A DNA stretch of 35,727 nucleotides from Carnobacterium iners (GCF_900177385.1 NZ_FXBJ01000001.1:1-35727), one strand, 5' to 3'. Counted from the first letter of the stretch, positions 14,897 through 27,095 are shown. Made by a program: numbers and translations. Notes: generated from the letters alone by a model not told the origin.

Positions 14897-15172
14897 CTAC
14901 GACCTTAAATCTTTCATAAAGTTATCTACAGTATCATATACTTGAGCCTCAATCTTGCCATCTTGAATAGCATAAGCTTCTTCAATAGCTTTTTTAGTCT
15001 CAGTATTTGGTTTATCTAGCGTAATTTCAAACGGAAAACCATTAGTCCTAACAGCTGTACTTAAAAAGATCTTAATAGCCTCATTAGTAGATGTACCTAA
15101 GTTATTGAACAGTTCATCTGATTTTTCTTTTAATTCATTTTCCATGCGTATTTGAACATTTTTTGTAGTCAA
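14897..15172 (-). CDS. RelB/DinJ antitoxin, unit 3
   Basis: Protein identical to 2966-3241. Confidence 0.93.
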   Translation of the reverse strand: MTTKNVQIRMENELKEKSDELFNNLGTSTNEAIKIFLSTAVRTNGFPFEITLDKPNTETKKAIEEAYAIQDGKIEAQVYDTVDNFMKDLRS

Positions 15173-15372
15173 CTTAAACACTCCTTTCTACTCTTTTATT
15201 CTATCACTATTATCAAGAAAAATCAATATAATAAGATTGACTATCAATACAAATGAAATGTATTTAAAGGCAATATATATACATCCATGACTTTATAAGA
15301 TTTCATGTATGAAACAATCACAACTTAGGTATATGTTATTATCAACAGAACTATAAAAAAGGAGGGCTTCTT

Positions 15373-15450
15373 TTGTATTTAGGAATTGCCGCATTTTTAC
15401 TTTTTGTAATTAGCTTTAGCTGGTCTTTGAAAAATAAAAAAAATAGATAA
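15373..15450 (+). CDS. 25-residue membrane peptide, unit 3
   Basis: Identical to 3442-3519. Confidence 0.6.
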   Translation: MYLGIAAFLLFVISFSWSLKNKKNR

Positions 15451-15666
15451 AAAAGAATCCTGATATAAAAGGGTTCGGGATACACGGTTCTATAGAATTT
15501 CATGTATTAGTCTAAAAATATTTATTGGATTTAAAAATATAAGGTTTACAAACGTAGCGTTTAAAACAATGACACAGATTCTATCATCCTTATCAAACGG
15601 ACGATAGAATCCCTAGCTTGTACAAAAGGAGTAAGAATGATTAACTTCGTTTAAAGGAGATTGTTA

Positions 15667-16071
15667 ATGGAAATCAGTCATGAAATAAAAAAAAGAAGAA
15701 CTGAATTGAATATTACTCAGGAAGAGCTTGCTGAACGATTGGATGTGACAAGGGCCGCAGTTTCAAATTGGGAAGTAGGAAGAAATTACCCTGATATTCA
15801 ACTTTTGTTAAAAATTTCCGATGAGTTAAATATTTCTTTGGATCAATTATTGAGAGGGGATAAAACAATGGTTTCATCTATAGACAAGAAAATTAAAAAA
15901 GGTAATTTTATAGATAAGTATTATATTGTTTTCCTAACAATTGTTAGTACGACACTAGTGGGTTACTTTTCATTTGATAATTGGGTTTCAACTATTATCT
16001 TTGGAGTAATTAGTGGAGGAATCTTTGGAGTAATTATCGATTCCATTGGTAAAAGTAAGACTATTAAATAA
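15667..16071 (+). CDS. Membrane-anchored XRE regulator, unit 3
   Basis: Protein identical to 3736-4140; leader at 15637-15654. Confidence 0.85.
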   Translation: MEISHEIKKRRTELNITQEELAERLDVTRAAVSNWEVGRNYPDIQLLLKISDELNISLDQLLRGDKTMVSSIDKKIKKGNFIDKYYIVFLTIVSTTLVGYFSFDNWVSTIIFGVISGGIFGVIIDSIGKSKTIK

Positions 16072-16995
16072 TTGTCAATTTTAATTCTTCCCAAAATTGA
16101 CAGTAAACAGGTATGGATCTGACTGCTTTTCTGCTGTCGTTTATACGTGTCGATTTTCAAAAAAATATCCTTGCTACAAAAAAACTATTTTAAAAATTCA
16201 AATCAGTAGGTTTTAAGGAGAGCATAAAGAGATTCAGGCGCCTGCCGGTTTTCCGCTCCGCTTCAAAACGTTGACGTGTCAGGCTGTGCCTGACGAATCT
16301 CAAAAATAAAACCAGGCGCCTAGAAGGCGAAAAACGGCCTTTTCTTACCCCTCTTCAAAAGACTGTTATACCGGCGTTTGCAAGAGGTCGTGTATGACAT
16401 ATGTACACATATGTGTTACACTTGTCATACATAATGTATACATATGTATGACACTTTTAACGTGTTTTTTCTCTTGCTTTTCATCTCTTTTTTTAAAGAA
16501 AAGTCCCCTGCCAAAAAGGCGAAGGGGATTTTTTTTATTTTGCCCGAAAAAAACAGACGGGAATACCGTCGTTTTTCGGGCCTGTTTACGACGATCCTTT
16601 TCAGCCTAAAGGCGAAAAAAGGGACAGAGAGAACAGACGGTTTTTGCCTCGCAGAGCCTGACCAAAATTTATTTTGGTATAACAGGCTATACCAGATGTT
16701 TACTGGTGCTCGCTTCCTATTTACGGGTTAAAAGCAAAAAAACTAGCTCCAAAAAGCTTTTCCCATTAGCTTCTTGAAGAATAACGAGTGACTGGACCAC
16801 TAATCAACCGTTATTGCTTCTAGTCTTTGCTACTACAATTTTACTAGATAAATAGAGAGAATCAAACTTAAATTTTTAGACATGAGCAAAGCGAGTTTTT
16901 AAATTCCGAAGGAATTTTCACACAAAAAAGTATTTTAAAACGACACGGTTACGTGATCATTTTAAAATACTTTTTTAGATTTCAGGAAGCAACAT

Positions 16996-17030
16996 ACATC
17001 ATCTTAAAAGATGATGTGTAAGTGCGCCCT
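16996..17030 (+). other. oriT: oriT, unit 3
   Basis: Unchanged from 5065-5099. Confidence 0.85.
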
Positions 17031-17541
17031 TTGTTTAAAATCTAAAAAGAGGTCAGAACAAAAAGAGATGCTTTCAAAAAAAAAAGAAAAAAAGATAGAG
17101 CATAAAGAATAATAAAGATGCAAAATGGAGAACTTTTTTTCTTTCGTATACTTCTTTTATTTTTGTTCTCTTTTAAAAAAATCGAGCAAAGCGACAACAA
17201 CCTTTTATACTTATTTTGAAAAAATAAATATAAAAGAGCGTAAGGTTATAGGAAACTTCCTATCAGGTCAAAACAACGTTTTGGGGAATGCGACTACATA
17301 CCCGTTGCCTGCCAAACAAGATTTTAACATTTGAAAATCAGAAGTCGTTCGTTAAATAAAAAAGTAGTCTGATCTAGTTCCCTCTAAAAATTAGTTAACA
17401 CCTCTTTAAAAAATAAAAAAAGAAAAAATACCTGCAAATTGTCTTTCTGGTCGTTACTGAAATTGAAACGAAAATTCGCTTGATTCATACTAAAAATGAA
17501 ATGCAGCAAGTTAAAGAAAATGAACCATTAGGAGTTTAGAA

Positions 17542-17754
17542 ATGAACAAAAAAACTTTTTGGATACTGGCTGTTACCTATGCAGCGATAACGTTTATTTT
17601 TAATAATGTGTTCCATACAGCTTTTGGTGCTTTCTTAATGACTTTAAGTTATTTTGCATTAGCTTTTGCTCTTCTTTCGTTTGTCTACCTGCCCATTCAA
17701 CCTTTCTTACGACAATTTTTTTATTCTCGTAAGAAAAATCAGACGGATAAGTGA
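17542..17754 (+). CDS. 70-residue membrane protein, unit 3
   Basis: Protein identical to 5613-5825. Confidence 0.75.
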   Translation: MNKKTFWILAVTYAAITFIFNNVFHTAFGAFLMTLSYFALAFALLSFVYLPIQPFLRQFFYSRKKNQTDK

Positions 17755-18367
17755 AACAAATTTAAACATATTGCATTTAAAACGACTTTAAATAGCCTTT
17801 AGAGTTGGTTTAACGAACTTTAAAGCTAAATGCTCGTATTTGTACGTGAATGAACTACAAACGATTTAACCAATCTTTTTTTAACGATTTTAGACTTTGG
17901 GTATGTAGGGCTTGCCCTGCACGAACGAAGTGAGCTCTTTACTCGTTTTATTCTTAGCCAAAACAAGCTTTTAAGCCGTTTTACTAAAAAGCCTTCTCTT
18001 CCCCTCTCTTTTCATTGCAAATGGAGCGTAGCGACTTCTTTTGACTTTTTAGAATGCTTTTTAGCTTGCGGAGCAAGGTTTCCTTTTGTCACTTGATCTT
18101 GTCTATCACTTTTCCTAAAAATACTAAACTCAATATATTTATAGATATTTTTATTGCGTTTCAAGAATACTCAAAGACGACACTTTGTCTTTAAGTCAAT
18201 ATTGTACTAGCAACACTTTTGCGGTTAAATATTTTATTTGTAATAATTTAATGATATGGAACACAAAACACAAACGTTTCTTTTTTTACTTTATATAATA
18301 ATTGAATAATACTTCTAAGTACTTAATGAATTATTAATGCTTTAACACCAAGGATAAAGAGAGTTAA

Positions 18368-18464
18368 TGGGGAGTGTAAAGTACACCTATGGGGAGTGTA
18401 AAGTACACCTATGGGGAGTGTAAAGTACACCTATGGGGAGTGTAAAGTACACCTATGGGGAGTT
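18368..18464 (+). repeat. Iterons, unit 4
   Basis: Unchanged from 473-569. Confidence 0.93.
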
Positions 18465-18533
18465 ATTATAGAAAAGAATTGCTATTTAACCTCTATATTG
18501 TTAAACTAACCTTAATATAAAAGGAGGTATTTT

Positions 18534-19337
18534 ATGCGTAAATTAGATTTGTGGGCCAGTGATAGAAATTTTAATACTGAAGACCTTGATGATTCAAAAT
18601 TTTATTATGTAGTAGAGCATAATGATTTAATTACTAAAGCAAGACATGATTTAACAGCTCGACAACTTAAAATTATGGATTTTGTTATTTCTAAGATAAA
18701 ACCTTCTGATACTAGCTTTAATATCGTACGTACGTCTATGTATGAAATTACTAATATATTAGGTCTTACTCGAAGCGGTAAAAATTATTCTGATATAGTT
18801 AATAATATTAATGAAATGCGAAAAAAAGACGTCTTTATTTATAGCGAACAAGAAAAAAAAATGACTATTACTGGTTGGTTTTCTGATATAGATGTATGGG
18901 AAAATGGCCAAATCGAATTACGTATTAATCAAAATTTCGCTCCATATTTACTTTCATTGAAAGAAAGTTATACTCAATATCTTCTTCTTGATACAATTCA
19001 ACTAAATAGTAAATATTCTATTCTTTTATACAAGTTAATGCGTGAAGCTGATAAAGATTATGGCAAGAAAAAAACAGTTTTAAGTGGTACTCCTGACGAG
19101 TTCAAAGAATGGCTTGGCGCTCCAGAAAGTTATGCTTTTAAAGATCTTAATAAAAACGTGTTTCAAAAAGCAATAAATGAAATTAATCTTAAAATAAATG
19201 ATATGGAATTAGAAATGTTTACTGCTAACCGTGGACGAAAAGTTGTACAAGTAGATATTCGCAACCATTTTATTAAAAACATTAATCTTATTGATAATAA
19301 CTTACAAAAAGTTCCCTTAGATGACTGGACAAAATAA
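18534..19337 (+). CDS. repB: Replication initiator, unit 4
   Basis: Protein identical to 639-1442. Confidence 0.95.
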   Translation: MRKLDLWASDRNFNTEDLDDSKFYYVVEHNDLITKARHDLTARQLKIMDFVISKIKPSDTSFNIVRTSMYEITNILGLTRSGKNYSDIVNNINEMRKKDVFIYSEQEKKMTITGWFSDIDVWENGQIELRINQNFAPYLLSLKESYTQYLLLDTIQLNSKYSILLYKLMREADKDYGKKKTVLSGTPDEFKEWLGAPESYAFKDLNKNVFQKAINEINLKINDMELEMFTANRGRKVVQVDIRNHFIKNINLIDNNLQKVPLDDWTK

Positions 19338-19406
19338 CATGCTACTATATCAGTACTATAGCACCTTAAAAGTCTATTCTAAAAGTATTTTGAGGAGGTT
19401 CAAATA

Positions 19407-19946
19407 TTGAAAGAGATAGAAGGAAAAGAAATGTTTGCATTCTCTGAAGTGCTTGAAAAGGTTGATTTATCAGAATCCGCCCTTAGAAAATACGTATCTT
19501 TAATTGATAAGCAGTCACCTGACGGGAAATATTTCTATCGAAACAAAAAAAATCATCGATTATATTCTCTTACTGATATAACACTACTACAACAGTTAGT
19601 AGCGCTAAAGTCTACTGATATAACACTAGATAACGCTATAAATCAAGCTTTGTTCTCTATAGGGTATAGTAGTGTTACAGTCGAAGATACAGAGGAAGCT
19701 GTATCTGATGTAACACTACTATCTGTTATATCAGTAGTATACAAGCAGGTAGAAATTATGGAAAAACAAACAAATAATATTGAAAGGTTAGAAACATTGG
19801 TAGAAAAATTACTTACTGCAGAAGAAGAAAAAAATAAGCAATTAGATATACCTGCAGATAATGAAACAAAGATTAAGTTTGTTGATCCTAGTGAGCCAGT
19901 AATGAAAAAAGGCATTTTCAGCCGTCTCTTTAATAAAAAAGAATAG
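19407..19946 (+). CDS. Accessory replication/partition-like protein, unit 4
   Basis: Protein identical to 1512-2051. Confidence 0.8.
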   Translation: MKEIEGKEMFAFSEVLEKVDLSESALRKYVSLIDKQSPDGKYFYRNKKNHRLYSLTDITLLQQLVALKSTDITLDNAINQALFSIGYSSVTVEDTEEAVSDVTLLSVISVVYKQVEIMEKQTNNIERLETLVEKLLTAEEEKNKQLDIPADNETKIKFVDPSEPVMKKGIFSRLFNKKE

Positions 19947-20088
19947 CCGATTACAACGCTGGTTAAAGCAAAATCGTGTATTGAGCGTGGTCATAAAAAA
20001 AGAACCCTGCTGTTAAAGGGTTCTGGATACACGATTTTATCTAATTTCATGTATCAACTAAATATCAAAAAAAGAAGGAGTATTTACT

Positions 20089-20276
20089 ATGAAAAAAACA
20101 AAAAAAGAATTATACAAGATCTTATAGTCATAATTTTGGTAGTTTTTTTATATTTTATATTTGATGGTTTTGCATTCAAAAATACTTATTACGATTTAAC
20201 ATTTATCTATTCTGTAGTGGGTATTAGCTTCGCATTTCGCTTATTATTTGACTTAAACACGTTTAAAAATAAATAA
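20089..20276 (+). pseudogene. Small two-helix membrane protein, frameshifted, unit 4
   Basis: Same frame break as 2194-2381. Confidence 0.6.
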
Positions 20277-20558
20277 ACACTATTAGTAGGGCGTACCCGC
20301 ATTGATAACTACCTGCGATTTTTTTGCTTTTAAGTTAAAAAAAATTGTCTTGATTTAATAAGGATCTGAATACACGATTCTATGTCAATTCATGTATTTA
20401 TAAAAATTCAAATTAGTGATTCTAAAAAAAACTAACCCCATATTGGTCTAAGTATGATGATAACAATAGCTAATATTTTTTAGAAAAGTAAATATCCAAA
20501 AAAAGAACCTTGTCAAGACAAGGTTCTAGATACATATTTCTAAGAAATTTCATCTGTT

Positions 20559-20852
20559 TTAAAATTGTTGCTTATGGCCAAATAAATCTGAATGAGTTCC
20601 AGTTTGAACGACCGTAAGAATAAGTTGTTTATCATCAATTAAATAAATCAAAAGCCAATCAGGATTAATATGTAACTCTCTAACAGGACGTTTTTGCCCT
20701 ACTAAAGAGTGATCATTATGTTTTTCATCTAATGGTTCTTGATTCACTAATTTTTTTAGTATTTCTACAAAATTTTCTTCTTTATACCGACCACTACTAA
20801 TCATTTTCTTGTACTGCTTTTTAAATAAAGAGGTTTTCCTTAGTTTCAGCAT
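20559..20852 (-). CDS. YafQ-type toxin, unit 4
   Basis: Protein identical to 2664-2957. Confidence 0.93.
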   Translation of the reverse strand: MLKLRKTSLFKKQYKKMISSGRYKEENFVEILKKLVNQEPLDEKHNDHSLVGQKRPVRELHINPDWLLIYLIDDKQLILTVVQTGTHSDLFGHKQQF

Positions 20853-20860
20853 ATTATCCT

Positions 20861-21136
20861 CTACGACCTTAAATCTTTCATAAAGTTATCTACAGTATCA
20901 TATACTTGAGCCTCAATCTTGCCATCTTGAATAGCATAAGCTTCTTCAATAGCTTTTTTAGTCTCAGTATTTGGTTTATCTAGCGTAATTTCAAACGGAA
21001 AACCATTAGTCCTAACAGCTGTACTTAAAAAGATCTTAATAGCCTCATTAGTAGATGTACCTAAGTTATTGAACAGTTCATCTGATTTTTCTTTTAATTC
21101 ATTTTCCATGCGTATTTGAACATTTTTTGTAGTCAA
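20861..21136 (-). CDS. RelB/DinJ antitoxin, unit 4
   Basis: Protein identical to 2966-3241. Confidence 0.93.
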   Translation of the reverse strand: MTTKNVQIRMENELKEKSDELFNNLGTSTNEAIKIFLSTAVRTNGFPFEITLDKPNTETKKAIEEAYAIQDGKIEAQVYDTVDNFMKDLRS

Positions 21137-21336
21137 CTTAAACACTCCTTTCTACTCTTTTATTCTATCACTATTATCAAGAAAAATCAATATAATAAGA
21201 TTGACTATCAATACAAATGAAATGTATTTAAAGGCAATATATATACATCCATGACTTTATAAGATTTCATGTATGAAACAATCACAACTTAGGTATATGT
21301 TATTATCAACAGAACTATAAAAAAGGAGGGCTTCTT

Positions 21337-21414
21337 TTGTATTTAGGAATTGCCGCATTTTTACTTTTTGTAATTAGCTTTAGCTGGTCTTTGAAAAATA
21401 AAAAAAATAGATAA
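21337..21414 (+). CDS. 25-residue membrane peptide, unit 4
   Basis: Identical to 3442-3519. Confidence 0.6.
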   Translation: MYLGIAAFLLFVISFSWSLKNKKNR

Positions 21415-21630
21415 AAAAGAATCCTGATATAAAAGGGTTCGGGATACACGGTTCTATAGAATTTCATGTATTAGTCTAAAAATATTTATTGGATTTAAAA
21501 ATATAAGGTTTACAAACGTAGCGTTTAAAACAATGACACAGATTCTATCATCCTTATCAAACGGACGATAGAATCCCTAGCTTGTACAAAAGGAGTAAGA
21601 ATGATTAACTTCGTTTAAAGGAGATTGTTA

Positions 21631-22035
21631 ATGGAAATCAGTCATGAAATAAAAAAAAGAAGAACTGAATTGAATATTACTCAGGAAGAGCTTGCTGAAC
21701 GATTGGATGTGACAAGGGCCGCAGTTTCAAATTGGGAAGTAGGAAGAAATTACCCTGATATTCAACTTTTGTTAAAAATTTCCGATGAGTTAAATATTTC
21801 TTTGGATCAATTATTGAGAGGGGATAAAACAATGGTTTCATCTATAGACAAGAAAATTAAAAAAGGTAATTTTATAGATAAGTATTATATTGTTTTCCTA
21901 ACAATTGTTAGTACGACACTAGTGGGTTACTTTTCATTTGATAATTGGGTTTCAACTATTATCTTTGGAGTAATTAGTGGAGGAATCTTTGGAGTAATTA
22001 TCGATTCCATTGGTAAAAGTAAGACTATTAAATAA
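21631..22035 (+). CDS. Membrane-anchored XRE regulator, unit 4
   Basis: Protein identical to 3736-4140; leader at 21601-21618. Confidence 0.85.
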   Translation: MEISHEIKKRRTELNITQEELAERLDVTRAAVSNWEVGRNYPDIQLLLKISDELNISLDQLLRGDKTMVSSIDKKIKKGNFIDKYYIVFLTIVSTTLVGYFSFDNWVSTIIFGVISGGIFGVIIDSIGKSKTIK

Positions 22036-22959
22036 TTGTCAATTTTAATTCTTCCCAAAATTGACAGTAAACAGGTATGGATCTGACTGCTTTTCTGCTG
22101 TCGTTTATACGTGTCGATTTTCAAAAAAATATCCTTGCTACAAAAAAACTATTTTAAAAATTCAAATCAGTAGGTTTTAAGGAGAGCATAAAGAGATTCA
22201 GGCGCCTGCCGGTTTTCCGCTCCGCTTCAAAACGTTGACGTGTCAGGCTGTGCCTGACGAATCTCAAAAATAAAACCAGGCGCCTAGAAGGCGAAAAACG
22301 GCCTTTTCTTACCCCTCTTCAAAAGACTGTTATACCGGCGTTTGCAAGAGGTCGTGTATGACATATGTACACATATGTGTTACACTTGTCATACATAATG
22401 TATACATATGTATGACACTTTTAACGTGTTTTTTCTCTTGCTTTTCATCTCTTTTTTTAAAGAAAAGTCCCCTGCCAAAAAGGCGAAGGGGATTTTTTTT
22501 ATTTTGCCCGAAAAAAACAGACGGGAATACCGTCGTTTTTCGGGCCTGTTTACGACGATCCTTTTCAGCCTAAAGGCGAAAAAAGGGACAGAGAGAACAG
22601 ACGGTTTTTGCCTCGCAGAGCCTGACCAAAATTTATTTTGGTATAACAGGCTATACCAGATGTTTACTGGTGCTCGCTTCCTATTTACGGGTTAAAAGCA
22701 AAAAAACTAGCTCCAAAAAGCTTTTCCCATTAGCTTCTTGAAGAATAACGAGTGACTGGACCACTAATCAACCGTTATTGCTTCTAGTCTTTGCTACTAC
22801 AATTTTACTAGATAAATAGAGAGAATCAAACTTAAATTTTTAGACATGAGCAAAGCGAGTTTTTAAATTCCGAAGGAATTTTCACACAAAAAAGTATTTT
22901 AAAACGACACGGTTACGTGATCATTTTAAAATACTTTTTTAGATTTCAGGAAGCAACAT

Positions 22960-22994
22960 ACATCATCTTAAAAGATGATGTGTAAGTGCGCCCT
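22960..22994 (+). other. oriT: oriT, unit 4
   Basis: Unchanged from 5065-5099. Confidence 0.85.
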
Positions 22995-23503
22995 TTGTTT
23001 AAAATCTAAAAAGAGGTCAGAACAAAAGAGATGCTTTCAAAAAAAAAAGAAAAAAAGATAGAGCATAAAGAATAATAAAGATGCAAAATGGAGAACTTTT
23101 TTTCTTTCGTATACTTCTTTTATTTTTGTTCTCTTTTAAAAAAATCGAGCAAAGCGACAACAACCTTTTATACTTATTTTGAAAAAAATAAATATAAAAG
23201 AGCGTAAGGTTATAGGAAACTTCCTATCAGGTCAAAACAACGTTTTGGGGAATGCGACTACATACCCGTTGCCTGCCAAACAAGATTTTAACATTTGAAA
23301 ATCAGAAGTCGTTCGTTAAATAAAAAAGTAGTCTGATCTAGTTCCCTCTAAAAATTAGTTAACACCTCTTTAAAAAATAAAAAAGAAAAAATACCTGCAA
23401 ATTGTCTTTCTGGTCGTTACTGAAATTGAAACGAAAATTCGCTTGATTCATACTAAAATGAAATGCAGCAAGTTAAAGAAAATGAACCATTAGGAGTTTA
23501 GAA

Positions 23504-23715
23504 ATGAACAAAAAAACTTTTGGATACTGGCTGTTACCTATGCAGCGATAACGTTTATTTTTAATAATGTGTTCCATACAGCTTTTGGTGCTTTCTTAAT
23601 GACTTTAAGTTATTTTGCATTAGCTTTTGCTCTTCTTTCGTTTGTCTACCTGCCCATTCAACCTTTCTTACGACAATTTTTTTATTCTCGTAAGAAAAAT
23701 CAGACGGATAAGTGA
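23504..23715 (+). pseudogene. 70-residue membrane protein, frameshifted, unit 4
   Basis: One T is missing from the run after codon 5 (ACTTTTGG instead of ACTTTTTGG near 23520), which breaks the frame of the gene at 5613-5825. It lies in a cluster of homopolymer losses, so a sequencing error is the likely cause. Confidence 0.8.
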
Positions 23716-24326
23716 AACAAATTTAAACATATTGCATTTAAAACGACTTTAAATAGCCTTTAGAGTTGGTTTAACGAACTTAAAGCTAAATGCTCGTATT
23801 TGTACGTGAATGAACTACAAACGATTTAACCAATCTTTTTTAACGATTTTAGACTTTGGGTATGTAGGGCTTGCCCTGCACGAACGAAGTGAGCTCTTTA
23901 CTCGTTTTATTCTTAGCCAAAACAAGCTTTTAAGCCGTTTTACTAAAAAGCCTTCTCTTCCCCTCTCTTTTCATTGCAAATGGAGCGTAGCGACTTCTTT
24001 TGACTTTTTAGAATGCTTTTTAGCTTGCGGAGCAAGGTTTCCTTTTGTCACTTGATCTTGTCTATCACTTTTCCTAAAAATACTAAACTCAATATATTTA
24101 TAGATATTTTTATTGCGTTTCAAGAATACTCAAAGACGACACTTTGTCTTTAAGTCAATATTGTACTAGCAACACTTTTGCGGTTAAATATTTTATTTGT
24201 AATAATTTAATGATATGGAACACAAAACACAAACGTTTCTTTTTTTACTTTATATAATAATTGAATAATACTTCTAAGTACTTAATGAATTATTAATGCT
24301 TTAACACCAAGGATAAAGAGAGTTAA

Positions 24327-24423
24327 TGGGGAGTGTAAAGTACACCTATGGGGAGTGTAAAGTACACCTATGGGGAGTGTAAAGTACACCTATGGGGAGT
24401 GTAAAGTACACCTATGGGGAGTT
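24327..24423 (+). repeat. Iterons, unit 5
   Basis: Unchanged from 473-569. Confidence 0.93.
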
Positions 24424-24492
24424 ATTATAGAAAAGAATTGCTATTTAACCTCTATATTGTTAAACTAACCTTAATATAAAAGGAGGTATTTT

Positions 24493-25296
24493 ATGCGTAA
24501 ATTAGATTTGTGGGCCAGTGATAGAAATTTTAATACTGAAGACCTTGATGATTCAAAATTTTATTATGTAGTAGAGCATAATGATTTAATTACTAAAGCA
24601 AGACATGATTTAACAGCTCGACAACTTAAAATTATGGATTTTGTTATTTCTAAGATAAAACCTTCTGATACTAGCTTTAATATCGTACGTACGTCTATGT
24701 ATGAAATTACTAATATATTAGGTCTTACTCGAAGCGGTAAAAATTATTCTGATATAGTTAATAATATTAATGAAATGCGAAAAAAAGACGTCTTTATTTA
24801 TAGCGAACAAGAAAAAAAAATGACTATTACTGGTTGGTTTTCTGATATAGATGTATGGGAAAATGGCCAAATCGAATTACGTATTAATCAAAATTTCGCT
24901 CCATATTTACTTTCATTGAAAGAAAGTTATACTCAATATCTTCTTCTTGATACAATTCAACTAAATAGTAAATATTCTATTCTTTTATACAAGTTAATGC
25001 GTGAAGCTGATAAAGATTATGGCAAGAAAAAAACAGTTTTAAGTGGTACTCCTGACGAGTTCAAAGAATGGCTTGGCGCTCCAGAAAGTTATGCTTTTAA
25101 AGATCTTAATAAAAACGTGTTTCAAAAAGCAATAAATGAAATTAATCTTAAAATAAATGATATGGAATTAGAAATGTTTACTGCTAACCGTGGACGAAAA
25201 GTTGTACAAGTAGATATTCGCAACCATTTTATTAAAAACATTAATCTTATTGATAATAACTTACAAAAAGTTCCCTTAGATGACTGGACAAAATAA
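24493..25296 (+). CDS. repB: Replication initiator, unit 5
   Basis: Protein identical to 639-1442. Confidence 0.95.
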   Translation: MRKLDLWASDRNFNTEDLDDSKFYYVVEHNDLITKARHDLTARQLKIMDFVISKIKPSDTSFNIVRTSMYEITNILGLTRSGKNYSDIVNNINEMRKKDVFIYSEQEKKMTITGWFSDIDVWENGQIELRINQNFAPYLLSLKESYTQYLLLDTIQLNSKYSILLYKLMREADKDYGKKKTVLSGTPDEFKEWLGAPESYAFKDLNKNVFQKAINEINLKINDMELEMFTANRGRKVVQVDIRNHFIKNINLIDNNLQKVPLDDWTK

Positions 25297-25365
25297 CATG
25301 CTACTATATCAGTACTATAGCACCTTAAAAGTCTATTCTAAAAGTATTTTGAGGAGGTTCAAATA

Positions 25366-25905
25366 TTGAAAGAGATAGAAGGAAAAGAAATGTTTGCATT
25401 CTCTGAAGTGCTTGAAAAGGTTGATTTATCAGAATCCGCCCTTAGAAAATACGTATCTTTAATTGATAAGCAGTCACCTGACGGGAAATATTTCTATCGA
25501 AACAAAAAAAATCATCGATTATATTCTCTTACTGATATAACACTACTACAACAGTTAGTAGCGCTAAAGTCTACTGATATAACACTAGATAACGCTATAA
25601 ATCAAGCTTTGTTCTCTATAGGGTATAGTAGTGTTACAGTCGAAGATACAGAGGAAGCTGTATCTGATGTAACACTACTATCTGTTATATCAGTAGTATA
25701 CAAGCAGGTAGAAATTATGGAAAAACAAACAAATAATATTGAAAGGTTAGAAACATTGGTAGAAAAATTACTTACTGCAGAAGAAGAAAAAAATAAGCAA
25801 TTAGATATACCTGCAGATAATGAAACAAAGATTAAGTTTGTTGATCCTAGTGAGCCAGTAATGAAAAAAGGCATTTTCAGCCGTCTCTTTAATAAAAAAG
25901 AATAG
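25366..25905 (+). CDS. Accessory replication/partition-like protein, unit 5
   Basis: Protein identical to 1512-2051. Confidence 0.8.
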   Translation: MKEIEGKEMFAFSEVLEKVDLSESALRKYVSLIDKQSPDGKYFYRNKKNHRLYSLTDITLLQQLVALKSTDITLDNAINQALFSIGYSSVTVEDTEEAVSDVTLLSVISVVYKQVEIMEKQTNNIERLETLVEKLLTAEEEKNKQLDIPADNETKIKFVDPSEPVMKKGIFSRLFNKKE

Positions 25906-26047
25906 CCGATTACAACGCTGGTTAAAGCAAAATCGTGTATTGAGCGTGGTCATAAAAAAAGAACCCTGCTGTTAAAGGGTTCTGGATACACGATTTTATC
26001 TAATTTCATGTATCAACTAAATATCAAAAAAAGAAGGAGTATTTACT

Positions 26048-26235
26048 ATGAAAAAAACAAAAAAAGAATTATACAAGATCTTATAGTCATAATTTTGGTA
26101 GTTTTTTTATATTTTATATTTGATGGTTTTGCATTCAAAAATACTTATTACGATTTAACATTTATCTATTCTGTAGTGGGTATTAGCTTCGCATTTCGCT
26201 TATTATTTGACTTAAACACGTTTAAAAATAAATAA
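26048..26235 (+). pseudogene. Small two-helix membrane protein, frameshifted, unit 5
   Basis: Same frame break as 2194-2381. Confidence 0.6.
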
Positions 26236-26517
26236 ACACTATTAGTAGGGCGTACCCGCATTGATAACTACCTGCGATTTTTTTGCTTTTAAGTTAAAAA
26301 AAATTGTCTTGATTTAATAAGGATCTGAATACACGATTCTATGTCAATTCATGTATTTATAAAAATTCAAATTAGTGATTCTAAAAAAAACTAACCCCAT
26401 ATTGGTCTAAGTATGATGATAACAATAGCTAATATTTTTTAGAAAAGTAAATATCCAAAAAAAGAACCTTGTCAAGACAAGGTTCTAGATACATATTTCT
26501 AAGAAATTTCATCTGTT

Positions 26518-26811
26518 TTAAAATTGTTGCTTATGGCCAAATAAATCTGAATGAGTTCCAGTTTGAACGACCGTAAGAATAAGTTGTTTATCATCAATTA
26601 AATAAATCAAAAGCCAATCAGGATTAATATGTAACTCTCTAACAGGACGTTTTTGCCCTACTAAAGAGTGATCATTATGTTTTTCATCTAATGGTTCTTG
26701 ATTCACTAATTTTTTTAGTATTTCTACAAAATTTTCTTCTTTATACCGACCACTACTAATCATTTTCTTGTACTGCTTTTTAAATAAAGAGGTTTTCCTT
26801 AGTTTCAGCAT
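26518..26811 (-). CDS. YafQ-type toxin, unit 5
   Basis: Protein identical to 2664-2957. Confidence 0.93.
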   Translation of the reverse strand: MLKLRKTSLFKKQYKKMISSGRYKEENFVEILKKLVNQEPLDEKHNDHSLVGQKRPVRELHINPDWLLIYLIDDKQLILTVVQTGTHSDLFGHKQQF

Positions 26812-26819
26812 ATTATCCT

Positions 26820-27095
26820 CTACGACCTTAAATCTTTCATAAAGTTATCTACAGTATCATATACTTGAGCCTCAATCTTGCCATCTTGAATAGCATAAGC
26901 TTCTTCAATAGCTTTTTTAGTCTCAGTATTTGGTTTATCTAGCGTAATTTCAAACGGAAAACCATTAGTCCTAACAGCTGTACTTAAAAAGATCTTAATA
27001 GCCTCATTAGTAGATGTACCTAAGTTATTGAACAGTTCATCTGATTTTTCTTTTAATTCATTTTCCATGCGTATTTGAACATTTTTTGTAGTCAA
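26820..27095 (-). CDS. RelB/DinJ antitoxin, unit 5
   Basis: Protein identical to 2966-3241. Confidence 0.93.
   Translation of the reverse strand: MTTKNVQIRMENELKEKSDELFNNLGTSTNEAIKIFLSTAVRTNGFPFEITLDKPNTETKKAIEEAYAIQDGKIEAQVYDTVDNFMKDLRS

Larger units (their letters stand above)
11932..17895. repeat. Plasmid unit 3 of 6 (5964 bp)
   Basis: To convert from unit 1 add 11931 up to about 5135, then 11929 after about 5290. One A is lost from the long A-run near 17080 and one from the A-run near 17220. Both lie in non-coding DNA, and all genes match unit 1. Confidence 0.97.
17896..23854. repeat. Plasmid unit 4 of 6 (5959 bp)
   Basis: To convert from unit 1 add 17895 up to about 5120. Seven single-base losses then accumulate between about 23020 and 23845, all in runs of one base. 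One of them breaks the 70-residue membrane protein gene at 23504. The remaining genes match unit 1. Confidence 0.97.

Noticed and set aside
23810-24055. 81-codon open frame found only in unit 4/5
   Set aside because: Created by a lost T across the unit join; absent from all other joins and without a ribosome site.
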